From Jacaranda mimosifolia (lineage: Eukaryota > Streptophyta > Magnoliopsida > Lamiales > Bignoniaceae): 64,000 nt of DNA. The stretch covers positions 34,069,404-34,133,403 of the forward strand of contig CM032122.1 of the NCBI GenBank assembly GCA_018894105.1, read 5' to 3'. The notes under the pieces were generated by a model. That model searched no databases, had not been told where the DNA came from, and saw nothing but the letters and a program-made list of their open reading frames with translations. Numbering within the stretch: position 1 is the first letter of the stretch; each line of letters begins with the position of its first letter. Position numbers and translations under genes: made by a program. Shown here piece by piece: positions 1 through 14,500 of this stretch.

Positions 1-1082
1 TCTACGCACCTTATATTGGCACAATGGAACCTCCATTCACCTTGTAATCAACATCAAGAAAGAAATCTCCTTCCTAGGTTATCATAGGTCCAGGAAGTGT
101 GAATGATAGCCTTCTTCGCACAATAGCATTCAACATACGTGATATGGACGACATTACTCTGATTGTGATTTTTTTCTCCTCAGCAAACATTTAGGGCATA
201 TAGTGGAGGAAGAAGAAAAAGAATCAGCTTGATTGGTTCCCACTTAAAAAGCCAAGAATTTCCCTCCATTTTGTCCTAGGTAGAAGGTTTTAAATGACAT
301 GGCTTTTTTATTTGACATGGCACATGATGTGGCAAAGGACCTACAATGACACAGGGTTAAAGTTGCCGGAAGTTTTCCAACCAAGCACCAAGTAAGCAAT
401 TATTTACCGATTGTGCTTTTTAACGAGCTTTGTCCATTTTTTGCAAACTTTTAAAAGGTTTAATCCTACTTTTTGTAAAGATCTAAATTCTGATCTCACA
501 TTATAAATTAGTCTTAGTGATGGTCCTATTTTTATAATTTTTCCTATACAATATTATAACGAGTTGAATTTGGATCTAAAACATAAAAATCAACACACAC
601 CCAAGATTCGTTTATACTATCAAAATTCACCCCAAGGTAAGTGAGTTGGGATTCTACTTGGACCATTTCCGATTTAAATGTCCATAAAAATAAATACAAT
701 AAATACACCTAACATAGTCCAGATCCGAGTTGGACCCATGGGGGTGCTCAATTCCCTTACCTAACTTCTATTCCAAATTGGATCTCAAGGGTTTCATACA
801 GAAGTGAGAAGTCCAAGTTTATTTCCATCGGACCCCTTTACCAGATTATACAAACATCCAGGCCCAAAGACATCTTTAAAATTAAATTCAATTGAATCAG
901 CATTTTTTTTTTTTTTTTGGCTCCGGCAAATTCAATTGAATCAGTTATCAGTCGCATGTTTATCCGTTTCCTATAAACGGGTATAAGATCCTCCGCGAGA
1001 TAAAGTTTTACAACTACCACCTCAAAAGAGATACCTAATTTCGTGGGATCAAGATCCAACTCTCCCCCACCCCACCCCACCC
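1..1082. other. intergenic DNA upstream of the lipid-transfer-protein gene
   Basis: No convincing gene is seen. The stretch is AT-rich with short out-of-context open frames only, including one at 804-986 that runs through a T-tract (about 901-918) and has no recognisable product. A short pyrimidine/CCCAC-rich segment near 1062-1081 lies just before the TATA-like sequence of the next gene and probably belongs to its promoter. Confidence 0.6.
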
Positions 1083-1090
1083 TTATATAT
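1083..1090 (+). promoter_or_regulatory. TATA box of the lipid-transfer-protein gene
   Basis: TTATATAT stands about 115 bases before the ATG at 1203, at the start of a short leader, and is followed by CCCCACATTAATC. Position and sequence suit a plant core promoter. The transcription start itself is not visible. Confidence 0.55.
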
Positions 1091-1202
1091 CCCCACATTA
1101 ATCATAGCCAATCCTCATATACCATCAGAAAGCCACCAAAATCCTAATTCTCTACCTTTTCCCATCACTTATAATCAGAAAAAACCATCATATAATACAT
1201 CA

Positions 1203-2536
<1,334 letters not shown>

Positions 2537-3599
2537 GCATTTTGGAAATTTCTTATTTCATGATAGCCTAAGTTCCAAGATTTATGGAAATTTGATCGTA
2601 CATATAGGATCAGACGTGGATGGCTTATTATTATTATCTTGTATCGTCAATTGAATGCTCAATATTTCTTTTCATTTCATTATTTTTGGGGTTTCAAGAT
2701 TTTGGCTAGTACCACATTGCCTCAAATTGAACTTTGAATTTTTTAATTTAATTCAGCCAAGTCAAGTGTATATGACCTTTAATTACTTATTTTTATAAAA
2801 TATATTTAATATATATTTATAAAATAAAATAAAAAATAATACATGAATTAAAATAGTGAATTCAAATTGATCAAATGGATATCAGCTTGGCCATTCTATA
2901 TAACTTTTTAGCATCTGAAAAAGGAAATTGTAGGTCAAAACTTTTATTTCAAGAAAATAAAATAAATCAAATGTCGATGTTATAATAGGTCCTTTTTTAA
3001 CTGGTTTTGGGTCAATTATCATTAATTATGTGGATCGTTCACATGGGACCTATATTACCTTGATATGGTATGACTATATAATTTAATATTTTTATATCTA
3101 AAACATATAAGGAATTTCTTTTATTGCTTTCTTTTTCTTTTTTCTTTTTTTTTTTGTTTTGATCGAGTTATTGATTCATTAATTTGGTTATTGAAATAAC
3201 TGGCTGGATATTTTCATGAATTTATCTACAATCCCCCACGCTATTTAAATAGGAGAGCTGGTCCAGTGAATTTTGATTGTTATTTTAAACAAACAAGAAA
3301 GGAATAATTAATTTATTTACTTCCATGTTGTTGCTTCTTAGAGAAATGATTACTGATATTGCTAATATACTAATAATTGATTGACTAAAACTGTCGATAA
3401 TTAACTAAAATTAATAATAAGATATAAACCTTAAAATATCAGCTTGATAACTTCTTAAAATGGCAAATCAGAATTTAAAAGAAAATGTTAAGGTAAAATC
3501 TTTCTTTCTATGAGCATTCATTATGAGGTTTGCGCTAATTTTCATATGAGGGCGATAAAGTCTATTATAATATGGTTAAATTTATTATATTTTCACATG

Positions 3600-3950
3600 A
3601 TTGTGGTTCTTATTATATTTGGTTAAATTTATTTGAAAGATTTTAAAAGTTTTTAAATTTGTAAGATGTTTTTAAAATTTATAATATGTTTAATTTTATT
3701 TTAAAAATAAAGTTTTAAAATATTCAAATAAAATGAGATAGTAAATTTATAAGATGTTAGTAAATATTAATTTTTGTAATTAATACATTTAGAATTAAAT
3801 AAATGAGCTAAAATCTTAATACATTAGGAACTCTTTAACTTTTCTAGAGGAACTTATAAAATTTTAATATATTATTTTGATGGGTCTATAAATTGTTTTT
3901 TTAAGATTCTACCAACTACTTTACAATATCTTATCGATCTTGAAACATAT
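3600..3950. mobile_element. degenerate copy of an AT-rich MITE family
   Basis: It contains the recurring motifs of the family seen also at 9954-10260, 26990-27335 and 28849-29241. These are repeated TTATAAG/TTTAAAA stretches, a central ATTTATAAGATGTTAGTAA-like block, and a fairly symmetrical inverted organisation. The ends are eroded, so the limits are approximate. Confidence 0.45.
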
Positions 3951-4483
3951 ACTATTTTTTAAAGAATTTCTTAACACACAAGGAGGACAAAATTTTAACA
4001 AACAAGAAGGCAAAACTTTAATTACATGTAGTTCTTCCAATTTGGTAAATTAATTATAACGAATGTATGATGTGATATAGAATAAATATATAAATACACA
4101 TGTTTCTTGTGGAATGTTGTTTAAAATTTCCCAAAAAATAAATGAAGGTATATATACACATTCTGTTTCCTTGCCAACTTAATACATATTTAAAATCCAA
4201 ATTGATGTAAACTCGGGAGTAAGGGCTTGTTCGATATTGTCTTGAGTGAAAATATTTTGAGAGAGAATATTTTAGAAGTAGAGTTAGGGAATGTAATAAA
4301 TGTTTAGTTTGTGTGGATAGGTGGTTAGAAATTGTTTTATAAAAAAAGATATGTTTCATTTTAATTTGGAAGGGGATATTTTTATACTGTAAATATCAAA
4401 TCAATAAAGTTTTTGTTGGATTATATGAAATTGTAATTTTATGTTAATTTTTGTATATATTTAATTGCAATAACTTATTGATA

Positions 4484-4510
4484 TGTGTGTGTGTGTGTGT
4501 GTGTGCGCGC
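4484..4510. repeat. (GT)n microsatellite ending in GCGCGC
   Basis: A run of about eleven GT units passes into an alternating GCGCGC tract. It is a simple sequence repeat with purine-pyrimidine alternation. Confidence 0.9.
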
Positions 4511-4574
4511 ACGATTGACTTTTTAGGAAAATGGAATTAGGGTTAATGGGTTAAAGATATATTGGGAATTAGTT

Positions 4575-6966
4575 TAGGGTAAATGGTACTTTACCCTCCT
4601 AAACTTAATTGTTTTGGTACATTACTCCCCAAAATAACTTAAAGCCATTTCACCCCCTCAACATAGAGTCACTGGAACACTTTGCTCCCCAAATACAATT
4701 TTTGGCATATCATGCGGCCGGAAAAAAGGCCACTCTTGTTATTTTTACTTTTTCCCACCTTTTCTCACTCAAAAAGAAAAAAGAACTCAACTATTCTTGT
4801 CATTTCTATATTTTTCAACTCAAAAATAAAGAAACACATCTATCAAGAACAATAGGATATTGTGGTTCTTATTCTTTTCTTACATTCACTTAGCTCGTTT
4901 GCCTTCTCCTATTATTTAGAGAATTAATTGTTGATTGAAGTACAATTGAATGAGTTCCAATACATGTATTGTAGTTAGAAGCATTTTCAATTTTTCATTC
5001 ATGTGGCAGGAATGGTGGTTGTTGTATAAATGGCATCTTCAAATGATTAATTCATTTTGTTGTCTGGTAACTAAATTGCTCAACCAACTACATTAAAAAA
5101 GGTAAAATCACTAACCTTTTTATTTTTTATTTTTTATTTTGTTATAATTATAAGTAAAATCGCTAACCTTATTATTACTCTAAAACAAGTTTTTCACTTT
5201 TCTTACTTTATAAAAGACATTTTCAGGAAATAGTAAAGCTCATGCTTTATTGTAGTAGTATTAAGATTATCCAATCAACCTTTAACAAAATCAAAATCAT
5301 TAACTTTGTCATTCCTCTGAACCATGGTCATGCTAATTAAGAAGGGAAGAGTAAGAAGTGCCCACATACTGCACATTTTTAACTAATTTAATCTTTCGAT
5401 TACACATATAATTAATTAGTTTAGTAAGAAATGTTTTTTACAAACTAATAGCCTTTTAAATAGAATATATATATAAAGGGTGGCAATTCAAGTGGGTTGG
5501 GTGGTTTTGGGTTGGGTCAAAGTATGAGTATTACATAAATTTGCTCAACCCGAACCCAACCCACTCCGAATCAGGTTGACCAGGGTCAACCTATTTATGA
5601 ATTAGGTTAACCCAATAACATGAAAACCTACAACCCACCCAACCTATTATGAAAATCATGCTTTTTAATGGCAAAAAAAAAAACTAATAATGTAAAATAT
5701 ATATTTGCATTGCTTGTTGATTTGATTTCCATAGTCCATTTTCATCAACACATAAATACTTGTACAACATGAATAATATTTTAAAGGGTATTAACTTGGT
5801 GGATTTGAAGACCTATACTTTTTTGCATTACAAACCACACACAATCTTCTAATTTTGCAGCACACACTAACCTTGGCATATGATGAAAAAATTGTCATAA
5901 TTCTCCAAGTAAAAGCAAAATACACCATTTTAATACTAGAATTGCTAAACACATCGTAGTTTACCAAAATCCAAAAGTTAAAAACTCTAGTTTTTAATGT
6001 ATTGAAACCATAAATTGCACAACATTAACAAAAATATAACACACGCACACACAACAAGATCAATCATAAAAATTATTAGACTCAAAAATTATTTGGGTAA
6101 GCCAAATATTAAACTAGTCTTCAGACAGGCATAATGAAAAACCATCCCTATTCATTAGATTTTGGGATGCTGATTGTGCTAATTTTGGTTATATTCAGTA
6201 GAAAGAAGACATCACATTAAAATTAGTTGACTGAGGAAGAATAGGTATCTACAGAGTTTCATGAACATATGTGTATCAAGGCTGCTAAACTTGGAAAAAA
6301 TTAGAATTTCCTCAAGAGTCAAGTGGGAGAGGAGATAAAGAATAGAGGAAAATGAGCGGTGGCAGTTGGGCACAAGAAAAAAGATAAAAGTAGGACTTTA
6401 TTTTTTTTACCTTTTCTTTGGACGCTTTAGACTTTTAACAATAGTTTGATATGATAATAGTCAATAAATTTAAAATTTAAAATATCTAGCTTATATTTAT
6501 TTTTTTATATTATCTTGGTTGGGTTGGGTTGGATTGGGTCATGTTGGGTTAATGGGTCATCCAAAAAGCAATTTCGGGTTGGTCGGGTCAACCCCGTGAC
6601 CCAACCTAAACCCACCAAATATTTTTGGGTTGTATTTTGGGTCGACCTAATTTCAACACAACCCGATAATTTCCAACCCAAACCCACTAATTTCATGTCA
6701 GATTATTGGATTGGGCTAGAAATTGCCGCTCCTATATATATAGAACACATTATGTAAAGTGTCATACAAATATGCTGAGGAAAGTGGGAAAAAATAAAAA
6801 TGCCAAGAATAATCTTTTTTTCCAGCTACGTGATATGCCAAAAATTATATTGAAGGGCATAGTGTTCCGATGACTCTAAGTTAAGAGAGTAAAGTGATTC
6901 TAAGTTATTTTTGGGAAGTAATGTGCCAAAATGATTAAATTTGGGAGAGGGATGAAGTGCATTAAT
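4575..6966. mobile_element. long-inverted-repeat DNA transposon (MULE-like, non-autonomous), interrupted by a hAT-like element
   Basis: The left arm, about 4575-4760, is matched in inverted orientation by about 6775-6966. Shared blocks include TTTTGGYACATTACTYCCCA, the AATAACTTA that follows, TAGAGTCA, and ATTTTTGGCATATCA. By eye identity is roughly three quarters over almost 190 bases. There is no coding sequence between the arms. Long terminal inverted repeats suggest a Mutator-like or foldback element, but no clean target duplication was found, so the superfamily is inferred. Confidence 0.6.
5476..6732. mobile_element. non-autonomous hAT-like element nested in the 4575-6966 element
   Basis: The terminal inverted repeats are AAGGGTGGCAATT at the left and AGGAGCGGCAATT as the complement of the right end. 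This is the form typical of plant hAT elements (A/TAGGGGTGGCAAT). Both ends abut TATATATA, an apparent 8-bp target duplication, though this is a low-complexity word. Many GGGTTGGGT/ACCCAACCC subterminal repeats fill the first and last 200 bases, as expected of transposase-binding sites. There is no transposase frame. The opposed short frames at 6505-6757 are artefacts of these repeats. Confidence 0.75.
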
Positions 6967-7115
6967 TTATTATATTTTGGATTATTATGCCCATGGAAAC
7001 TAGTATTGTTTCCCCTATTGAAAAACATTTTAGAGGGAAACAAAAAGAGTTCGACTAATTGTCAGTCACCGCTTTCCTCTCATCTATCTTTATTTCCTTG
7101 GCCAATGATGTGCCT

Positions 7116-8312
7116 AAGGGGGTAAACGGATTGGATACACTGTTTTCATATTCGTATCCGTTTAATTTTTTAAATATTCGGATATGGATACTGATGAGGG
7201 TAAAAACTGTATGTGACTGGATTGGGATAGATTCTGAAGGTGTCGACCTGTTTAGTGGAGTAGCTGATTTTTGGGTTGAGTCTTGCAATCACGAGCAAAT
7301 GTCAAGCTAGCCGAGATACCCTCGACTATGGCACTACAACGCTCAAGTCAATATGAGAACGACCAAATAAGATGAGCAGCAGAGTGAGGGTTTTGTGATA
7401 TAGAATATCATACCTTGTGAGAGGCTAGCAATGGGGCATTTATAGCCTTCCCCAAGTGATTGATATGTCCAAGATGCCCTTAGCATGTATGAAAGGCTTT
7501 TGTCCTCGCATGGGGAGTTTTATGACATCTCACACATTGATACTATTCCAGGTGGCTTAATCTTCAGCTTTTATGGACAGGATAGTACGCTAGTGGCACG
7601 TTCCCTGTCTGGCGTGGCAGTAGAGGTGGTACTGGGGTGGCACACGCCATTAATGCGGAGGCACACTGCCTGCTAGGGCATTAAACGCGGCAGAAAAAAA
7701 GGTTCTGCAACCAGTCGACATGATAGATCGACCTCAGAGCTGGCTCTGAATGTGCTGGTGATCGGTGAAAGCGATAGTCGAACAAAATGATCGAATGAGT
7801 CAGGCGTCTGACTTCAGCTCGTGACCTAGTTGAATGACCTCAGCGTTGCTCAGTGTGTGGTTGGGAAAGAGGTGCGAGAGGTCAACAACGCGATTGGGCT
7901 CTAAAGGTGAAATGAGCTTGATGATATACTCTTGAGTCGATAGTCTTTGGGCTGGATCTATTGGACTATCCCATATCATAAACGAATTTAACGGATATTA
8001 AAAAATAATATCCAAATTTGTATCCGTCAGATATCGGTCGGATTTAAACATATTCGTATTCGATTATAATTATTCGAATACATTCATATTTTATTAAACT
8101 TATCCGTATTCAATTTGTTATTTTATATTTATATTCTATAATAATTATTTAGATATTGATTTACAAATATCAAAATAGGTGAATCTATGAATTTATAACA
8201 AATACATATTTTAATTAATAGAAGGAACTATATAATTTCATTAAAACAAAAGCAATTAAACAAATAGCATAATTTTTAATTCATAATTAACTTTATAATT
8301 GATTATGAGTAT

Positions 8313-8358
<46 letters not shown>

Positions 8359-8764
8359 CAACATTTAAGTATATTAATTATAAAATCAACCAACAATAAT
8401 TATATTAATTAACTTTATTCTTGGATATTTTCTCCATATTACATAATTTTTTAAATTTATTCTCTTTTTTTTTTTCCAATTCTTAAATTATAATTTATAT
8501 ATACATATATGAATTATAAAATTTTTATTGAAAAATATAAATAATATATTATTTAATAAATATATATTCAAATTGAATATTAAATAAATTGAATACGGAT
8601 TTATCATATCCATATCCATTTATAATTGAATATCTACTAATCGAATATGAATAATACCCATTTTAATAATAATACCCACTTTAATCAAATATGAATAAAT
8701 TTTGTACAAATGAATACAAATACAAACAGCAAATGAATTTTTGAATATCCATTTACCACTCTAA
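7116..8764. mobile_element. degenerate hAT-like element carrying a nested insertion
   Basis: The ends AGGGGGTAAACGGAT and, as complement, AGAGTGGTAAATGGAT form imperfect inverted repeats. The flanks ATGTGCCT and ATGAGCCC may be an eroded 8-bp target duplication (6 of 8 match). Subterminal repeats of ATTCGTATCCG and ATATCCAAAT type occur on both sides. A different, GC-richer segment (7208-7978) interrupts it. No transposase is encoded. An (AAT)n run lies inside at about 8318-8355. Confidence 0.6.
7208..7978. mobile_element. probable solo LTR inserted in the hAT-like element
   Basis: The segment begins TGTATGTGACTGG and ends CTATCCCATATCA, so it has the TG...CA ends of an LTR. It is flanked by AAAAC and TAAAC (4 of 5 match). 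Base composition is clearly richer in GC than the surrounding AT-rich element. A TTTATAGCC-type motif near 7439 may mark an LTR promoter. No second LTR or gag-pol is present, hence a solo LTR. Family not recognised. Confidence 0.5.
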
Positions 8765-9953
8765 ATGAGCCCAAGAAATGTGATCGCTTTCTAACAAAAC
8801 GTATGTCTATTTCTTTTTCGCTTAGAGCTTTTGTTCTTGCAATTTTTGTAAAGCGATATGTATTTTCCCCTTATCGTCGATAGCTACATTCTTAGTAGGC
8901 TTTGCATCAGAAAAAATGAGTTTATATCTAATATTGGACAATCCGATCTACATAGGACGCAGATTAAACAAATTTAGATGATTCTTATACAATATATCTT
9001 TTGTTGTAGTAATGAATATCAACAACTTATTTGCAACTAGTATTCCTACATGTGACAAGGAAATTTGTAAAAACTTCAAATATTATATTTTTTGGATAAA
9101 AATTATAGATTAATAATAGTTTCTTCATATAATTGTTTTGAATATCAAAACTTTCTCCATATCAAATTTTTTGGATTAAAATTACAGATTAATAATAGTT
9201 TCTTCCTATTTGATTGTCAATCAAATTTCAAAAGATAATGTGAAATCAAGCATACTTTTAAACGAAACTACAAAAGAAAAGATGTAATAAAAAAAATCAT
9301 TTCAATCAAGTTTCAAAAGAAAAGTATGCAAAATTTTCATTTGTTTTTTCCGCAAATCCCAAGCAACAATTACTTAAAATATATATAAAAAAAGCCAAAA
9401 TTGAAGAAAGTAAAATACATAATTATGCCGGCATAATCAAGAGAAAGAAAGAAGCACATCGAAAATTAAGGGGAGAAAAAAAAGGAAAAAGAGAAGAAAA
9501 ATATAGGAGCACATTAGTGCACGAACCGTAGGAAAATGGAAGACGGCACATGCAAGCATATGATGCTCACCATATCTCGGCAACGAAAAGGGCTGATGTC
9601 GCTATTCATCGAATCGTAAGCGCATCAGTGACACATGCGATTGCCTTTTTTTTTTTCTTCTTTTATCACAACAGAATTTTAAAAAAAAATGAAAAAAGAA
9701 AAACAAATGAAGAACTAATTAAATGTATAATAAGCTTTGTTCATATTTTTAGAGAAAAATAAGAAAACACTCTTACTCTGTTTCCACCGTTGAGGCCCGA
9801 AAAGTGGAAACCGAAGGGAAGGACTCTGGTTTATATAGATGAATCTGAAGGGGATATGAAATGGAGCCCTAGTTCAATATTGGGCTTTCTAATTGAGTGC
9901 TTTTTAGCCTAGGTATAATAAATAATGTTTGGGTTGTGGGCTTAAATGGAATG

Positions 9954-10260
9954 ATTTGGGTAAGCTTATTTAAAAAGATGTTATAAATTTTAAATATTTT
10001 ACATTTTAGAATTTAAAAAATTATTAGATTTTATTTTTAAAATAAATTATTTAAATATTAAATAAAGTAAGATTTTAAAATTTATAGAATATTAGTAATG
10101 GTAATTTTATAATTAAAATAGCTAAAATTAAAGAAGTTTGTTGAGATCTTGGAAATAAATTAGAATTTTTTTATTTTTTTTTAAAAAATAATTTATATCA
10201 TTTTATAAACCCTTAAACGTCTTATAAAATGTTTTGAAAATCTTATAAACTCACCCAAAT
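9954..10260. mobile_element. AT-rich MITE (family also at 28849-29241)
   Basis: The inverted ends are ATTTGGGTAAGCTTATTTAAA and, as complement of the right end, ATTTGGGTGAGTTTATAAGA. The interior is almost pure A/T with TTATAA repeats. It has no coding capacity and is about 300 bp, the usual MITE size. Confidence 0.6.
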
Positions 10261-10374
10261 ATCCTATAAGTTTTCTTGGTTAGTAGGATACGATTATTGT
10301 GGTGTTAGTTTTTCTTGATGGTAAGAACCTAAATTCATTTTCAAACAATTTTTTTTGCAGTTGTCAGTGGAAGC

Positions 10375-10603
10375 TAGGAGTGTAAACGATTTGAGTTGAA
10401 TCGAACTCAAATTTAGTAAGTTCAAACTCGACTCGTTGAATAGACGAATGATCGAGCGAGCCTTATCAAACTCAATTGGTATAAGTTCGAATGAACTTGA
10501 GCTCATATAGATTTGGATTAGTCAAACTCATTTAAACTCAAAATAAAATCTATAATTATAAACTTTAAATTTTTTTTCCTATTTTTCTAAAAATAATAAA
10601 CAA

Positions 10604-10636
<33 letters not shown>

Positions 10637-10786
10637 TAAGTTTATGGATCTTATTATATATAACTATATATACAAAATATAAAAAAAACTTGTTTAGGCT
10701 TGCAAGATTTTTGAGTCAAATATTATTAAGTTGAGTTGAGCTTGACTCGACTTGTTTAACTCACAAGCTCAAACCGTTCACAAATC
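10375..10786. mobile_element. short hAT-like non-autonomous element
   Basis: The left end TAGGAGTGTAAACGATTTGAG pairs with the complement of the right end, TTGTGAACGGTTTGAG. TAGGRGTGTAAACGA is a common plant hAT terminus. Subterminal GAACTCAAA/TTGAGTT/GACTCG repeats are present on both sides, and a TTA microsatellite (about 10605-10636) lies inside. No coding sequence. Confidence 0.55.
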
Positions 10787-11593
10787 GTCTTCTCTCATCC
10801 ACATCGCTTGTGGAAGCCTGTAAAATAGGTGCACAAGATGGGTATCCCTTATTAATTCAGCACGTGGTTTTTGTCATGATTTTTGCCAAAAAAAAAAACC
10901 CTGATTTTCTGCAAGCCCGTATTAGAAAAAGGGGGAAGTTTAGCAACCGTTCGATCCAAAAGATGAGGGGCTAGGATTTAGTCAAATGCATGAGCTATCA
11001 AGCCAAGGAGAAGAAGCTGGATTTAGGAGGAAACGTCGTCGTTTTGATTAAGAAAAAAAGAAATCTCCACCGTCCATGTGGAACACATCCTACAGTTGAC
11101 GTTTATCTAATCTCAATGATAGCATTTTCAACAGCATAACAAACCATAGGGTCGCCGAATGGTTGCACACAGCGTCTTGGAATCTTAGCTAATTTTAAAC
11201 TTTTATGTTTATTTTTGCTGGATATTTCCTTGTTATTTCAACTATAAATATGTTACTTCGCCTTCAAATTCTCTTATTCTGATTAGATCATAAATGTCAG
11301 TGAGAAAAGCAGAGAACCATTTTCTCAAATTCAAAATAAGCTAAATTCAAATTCTCTTACAGATAAATTTTCAAGTTGATATGATCCATTCATAATCTCT
11401 GCCATTTCATTTAACAACTCAACTGTACACTGTACAATTCTTTACACAAGCACTCTCCAACTGGAATCATCAAATCACAAAAATGTTTCATTTACAGGTA
11501 ACGGTAACAACGCTGATACCAGGAAAATATCCCAGACCAAAAGAATAAAAGGAATATAGAAGCAAACAAACGGCTAAAAACTTCCTTCTCCAA

Positions 11594-14500
11594 TCATGAT
11601 TTATATCTTAGAAGAAGAGATGATGAGGTATATTGTGCATGGATTGCCTTCACCAAGGCTACAAAGTTGAATAGGCTATCTTTGCAGAACCATTTAAGCT
11701 TCCATGTTAACGGATCGGAAGTCTTTTTCTTTAGAAATGCATCCTCAATTCTGTACCCTTTCTCCGAAGGACAGAACTCTGAGGTGCATTCTAGAGCTAA
11801 GGTAACACACAGGCTATCTGAAGTATCAATCACCTGCAAAACCAAAAGCAGTTTCTTCACTAAATATAATTTGAGTTATACAGGATATCAACCATCGAAC
11901 CAAAGGAGCGAATATGAAGGGTTGAACATAGTAGGTAAATATACTAAAAATATTACCAGAAGCTATGCAAATCATTACCATGTAGCTAATTCAGACTAGA
12001 GAGAAATGGCTATATTAAAATGGTGACATTAATTCTTAGGAGGAGGCCTCATAAAACTATAGCTGAACAAGGAAATTCATAAGGTAAAAATAACTTCATT
12101 TAGCAGGAAAAGCATCATGAATCATATCCTCTGAGTACAACCTAAAGCTAAACAATGCTTATATAGTAAGACAAATTTAAAACGAAAAAAGATACCATCT
12201 CAGACACATCGATAATGGCGCAACATGAATCCAGAGAAAAATAGTGAGGGGAAAATGCATTCTCAGAGGGATCAAACTGCATGAGATCTTCAATGCATAG
12301 AAGCAGATGCCCTTCAAGCATGAACAGCGATCTTGGCAGCCACAAATTATCTGGCAAATGGGGAAGGTGAATAAGAATGAGAAATGGGAAAACACAAGAA
12401 ATGACCGGGCAGCCATTAGTGAGAAACATCACACTATATATAAATTAAAAAGTCGTACTCTCTAATGATTTAGTTGTTAATTGAGATATGGAAAACGTTG
12501 AAATAATCAAATCAAGTTTATAAGTGATTCATCCTCCAGTTTCCAGCCAACAATGAAAGGACAGAGGACAAAATGTCATGTGAGCAAATATAGTTGAAAC
12601 CATGTTAAGGTGCATCAACTTTTCATTTCAAAGTTCATAAGAATGAACTCTCAAATTTTGCATTTATTCACAAATTATTCAAGTTTTGGTTCCCCCCGAA
12701 CTGCAGATAATTTCCTCTTCTGTAATTCAATAAGTATCTTGTATAAGGGTACAACATAATGCAGGTGATTAGCACCTACTCTTCGCATCAATTCCATCCA
12801 AATTTTATGAAGTTACAAAGTTACAGATGGCACAGGATATCATCAAAAAATAATCTATACTTTTGCATCGCTTCATGTCCCAATATTAAATTGGTACTGA
12901 ATAGCATCATATGGTTTCCAGTTTCTTATGCCGAATGTTGCAGCCTATGGTTAATCATGCTATCAGGACAAAAAGTTTAGTATGTCACATAGATCACTGT
13001 GAATAAAGTTTAGTAACAGATATTACACCTAATTGAGGTATAGAATAATGTCAACATGAATTCTTCACTTTTGAGCATCTTGGTCAGCAATTATTGACTA
13101 CCATGTCAATATACCAACTTTGAGTAACAGATATATGCATTATAAATTTTTGCAGCAGCAGGAGCAAAATATATCACTACTATATACATTATGCATTAGC
13201 CCCAACAAAATGCAACTGTTTCTCATCATGCAGTTGTGGATTTGAATATATTGCTTCCAAATTGTTGAATATATCATCTTGGGGTCAGACTTCTCAGCAA
13301 TCAAAGCTCATGAAAACAGAAATACATTATAGGTATGACCAACAGAAATACTAAATACTTTGTTGATGGTCTCCTGCTCTAGGAAAGTGCTCAAAACAAT
13401 CCATTTGGCCAACGAAAAAATTGTACTAATGTAACACAAAAATCACAATTTACCGCTTTGTTTTTTGGTTCAGCTCCTCTTATACTCATGTGTTTATGCA
13501 ACTATTTCACACTGGTTACTGTTTTTACATTTTTCCTACTTTTTAATACATAATGATAATGAAAAGATCAAGAGGCCAATCCCAGATAATTCACTTCATG
13601 TACCTTTTAAGTTTTTCTGCCAAAAAAACACCATGGAGTACTGTAATATGTTGACCTTTGAACCTCTGAATACATGCTCCTCAAAAACATTAATTTGAAT
13701 ATGCTCCAAACTGCAAATAAATCACCAAAACCCATACATTACAATAAATCAAAGTATACAACAATCCTCGCTAATCTCAATACAATTAGCAGCTTCAAGT
13801 TTTAATGGCAATTGAGGGCAACTAGTTAAGATTACCTTGTCAAGGAGAGAGGATTCTTCATCACAGATGAATCAAAGAAATCCAATATGCATAGCAATTC
13901 CCGGGATCTCTCTATACACCTGGTTATGAACAGATAAGTTGCATTCCCCTCAAAGCACACCCTACACACCCAACAGAATATACACGCTGTTAGAAACCAA
14001 GGAGCAGACATACAGGCGAGTTGACGGCAAGTCACAACCTTACAAATTGAAGTCCTAATCCAACAAAAACCTCTCTCACATCGCCAACCCCATGGCAACC
14101 AAGCATTTCCAAGCCAGTTTCTGCAAGTTGTCACCAAATAACTACCAGATAAGCAGAATTATATCTGCTGAGAAAATAGATAAAGAAAATCAAAAGCATA
14201 AATTACATATCTAGCAAAAAGCTCATACCACAACAAAGCTAACCTGACCCATCACATGCATCGACAAGCAGAATGTACAACTTCCGTTCGCTGCTCTGTA
14301 ATATTGCTACTTCCCTGTGTATGGAGAGAAGGGCAAGTAATAATTATAGTAAGTTCAAATATATTAATGTAATCTGGATATTCCCACAAGCTATGTACCA
14401 AGAACAAGTTCGCCAAGTTGGAGAATAAAGGCACTTGTGCAAACATAATATATGAGGAAATAAAGGAGAAAATTTTCTTATCAACATGATGACTGATGTC

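Larger units (their letters stand above)
2537..4570. other. gene-free AT-rich DNA with MITE remnant
   Basis: No gene is seen. The stretch holds the 3' flank of the LTP gene, long A/T tracts, a remnant of an AT-rich MITE family (about 3600-3950) and a GT dinucleotide run near 4484-4506. Confidence 0.6.
8765..11593. other. gene-free region before the STK11IP-like gene
   Basis: No gene is seen. The short frame at 9550-9762 lacks any recognisable domain and runs through T- and A-tracts. The region contains two small elements listed separately (9954-10260 and 10375-10786) and the 3' flank of the minus-strand gene that ends at 11594. Confidence 0.6.

Noticed and set aside
804..1098. Opposed open frames of 60 and 86 codons
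   Set aside because: Both cross a long T/A homopolymer, overlap the promoter of the LTP gene, and show no domain or codon signal.
6505..6757. Opposed frames rich in GLGW/NPTKP
   Set aside because: They are translations of the GGGTTGGGT subterminal repeats of the hAT-like element, on both strands.
7059..7310. Open frames on both strands
   Set aside because: They straddle the junction of the hAT-like element and the inserted LTR, so they cannot be one gene.
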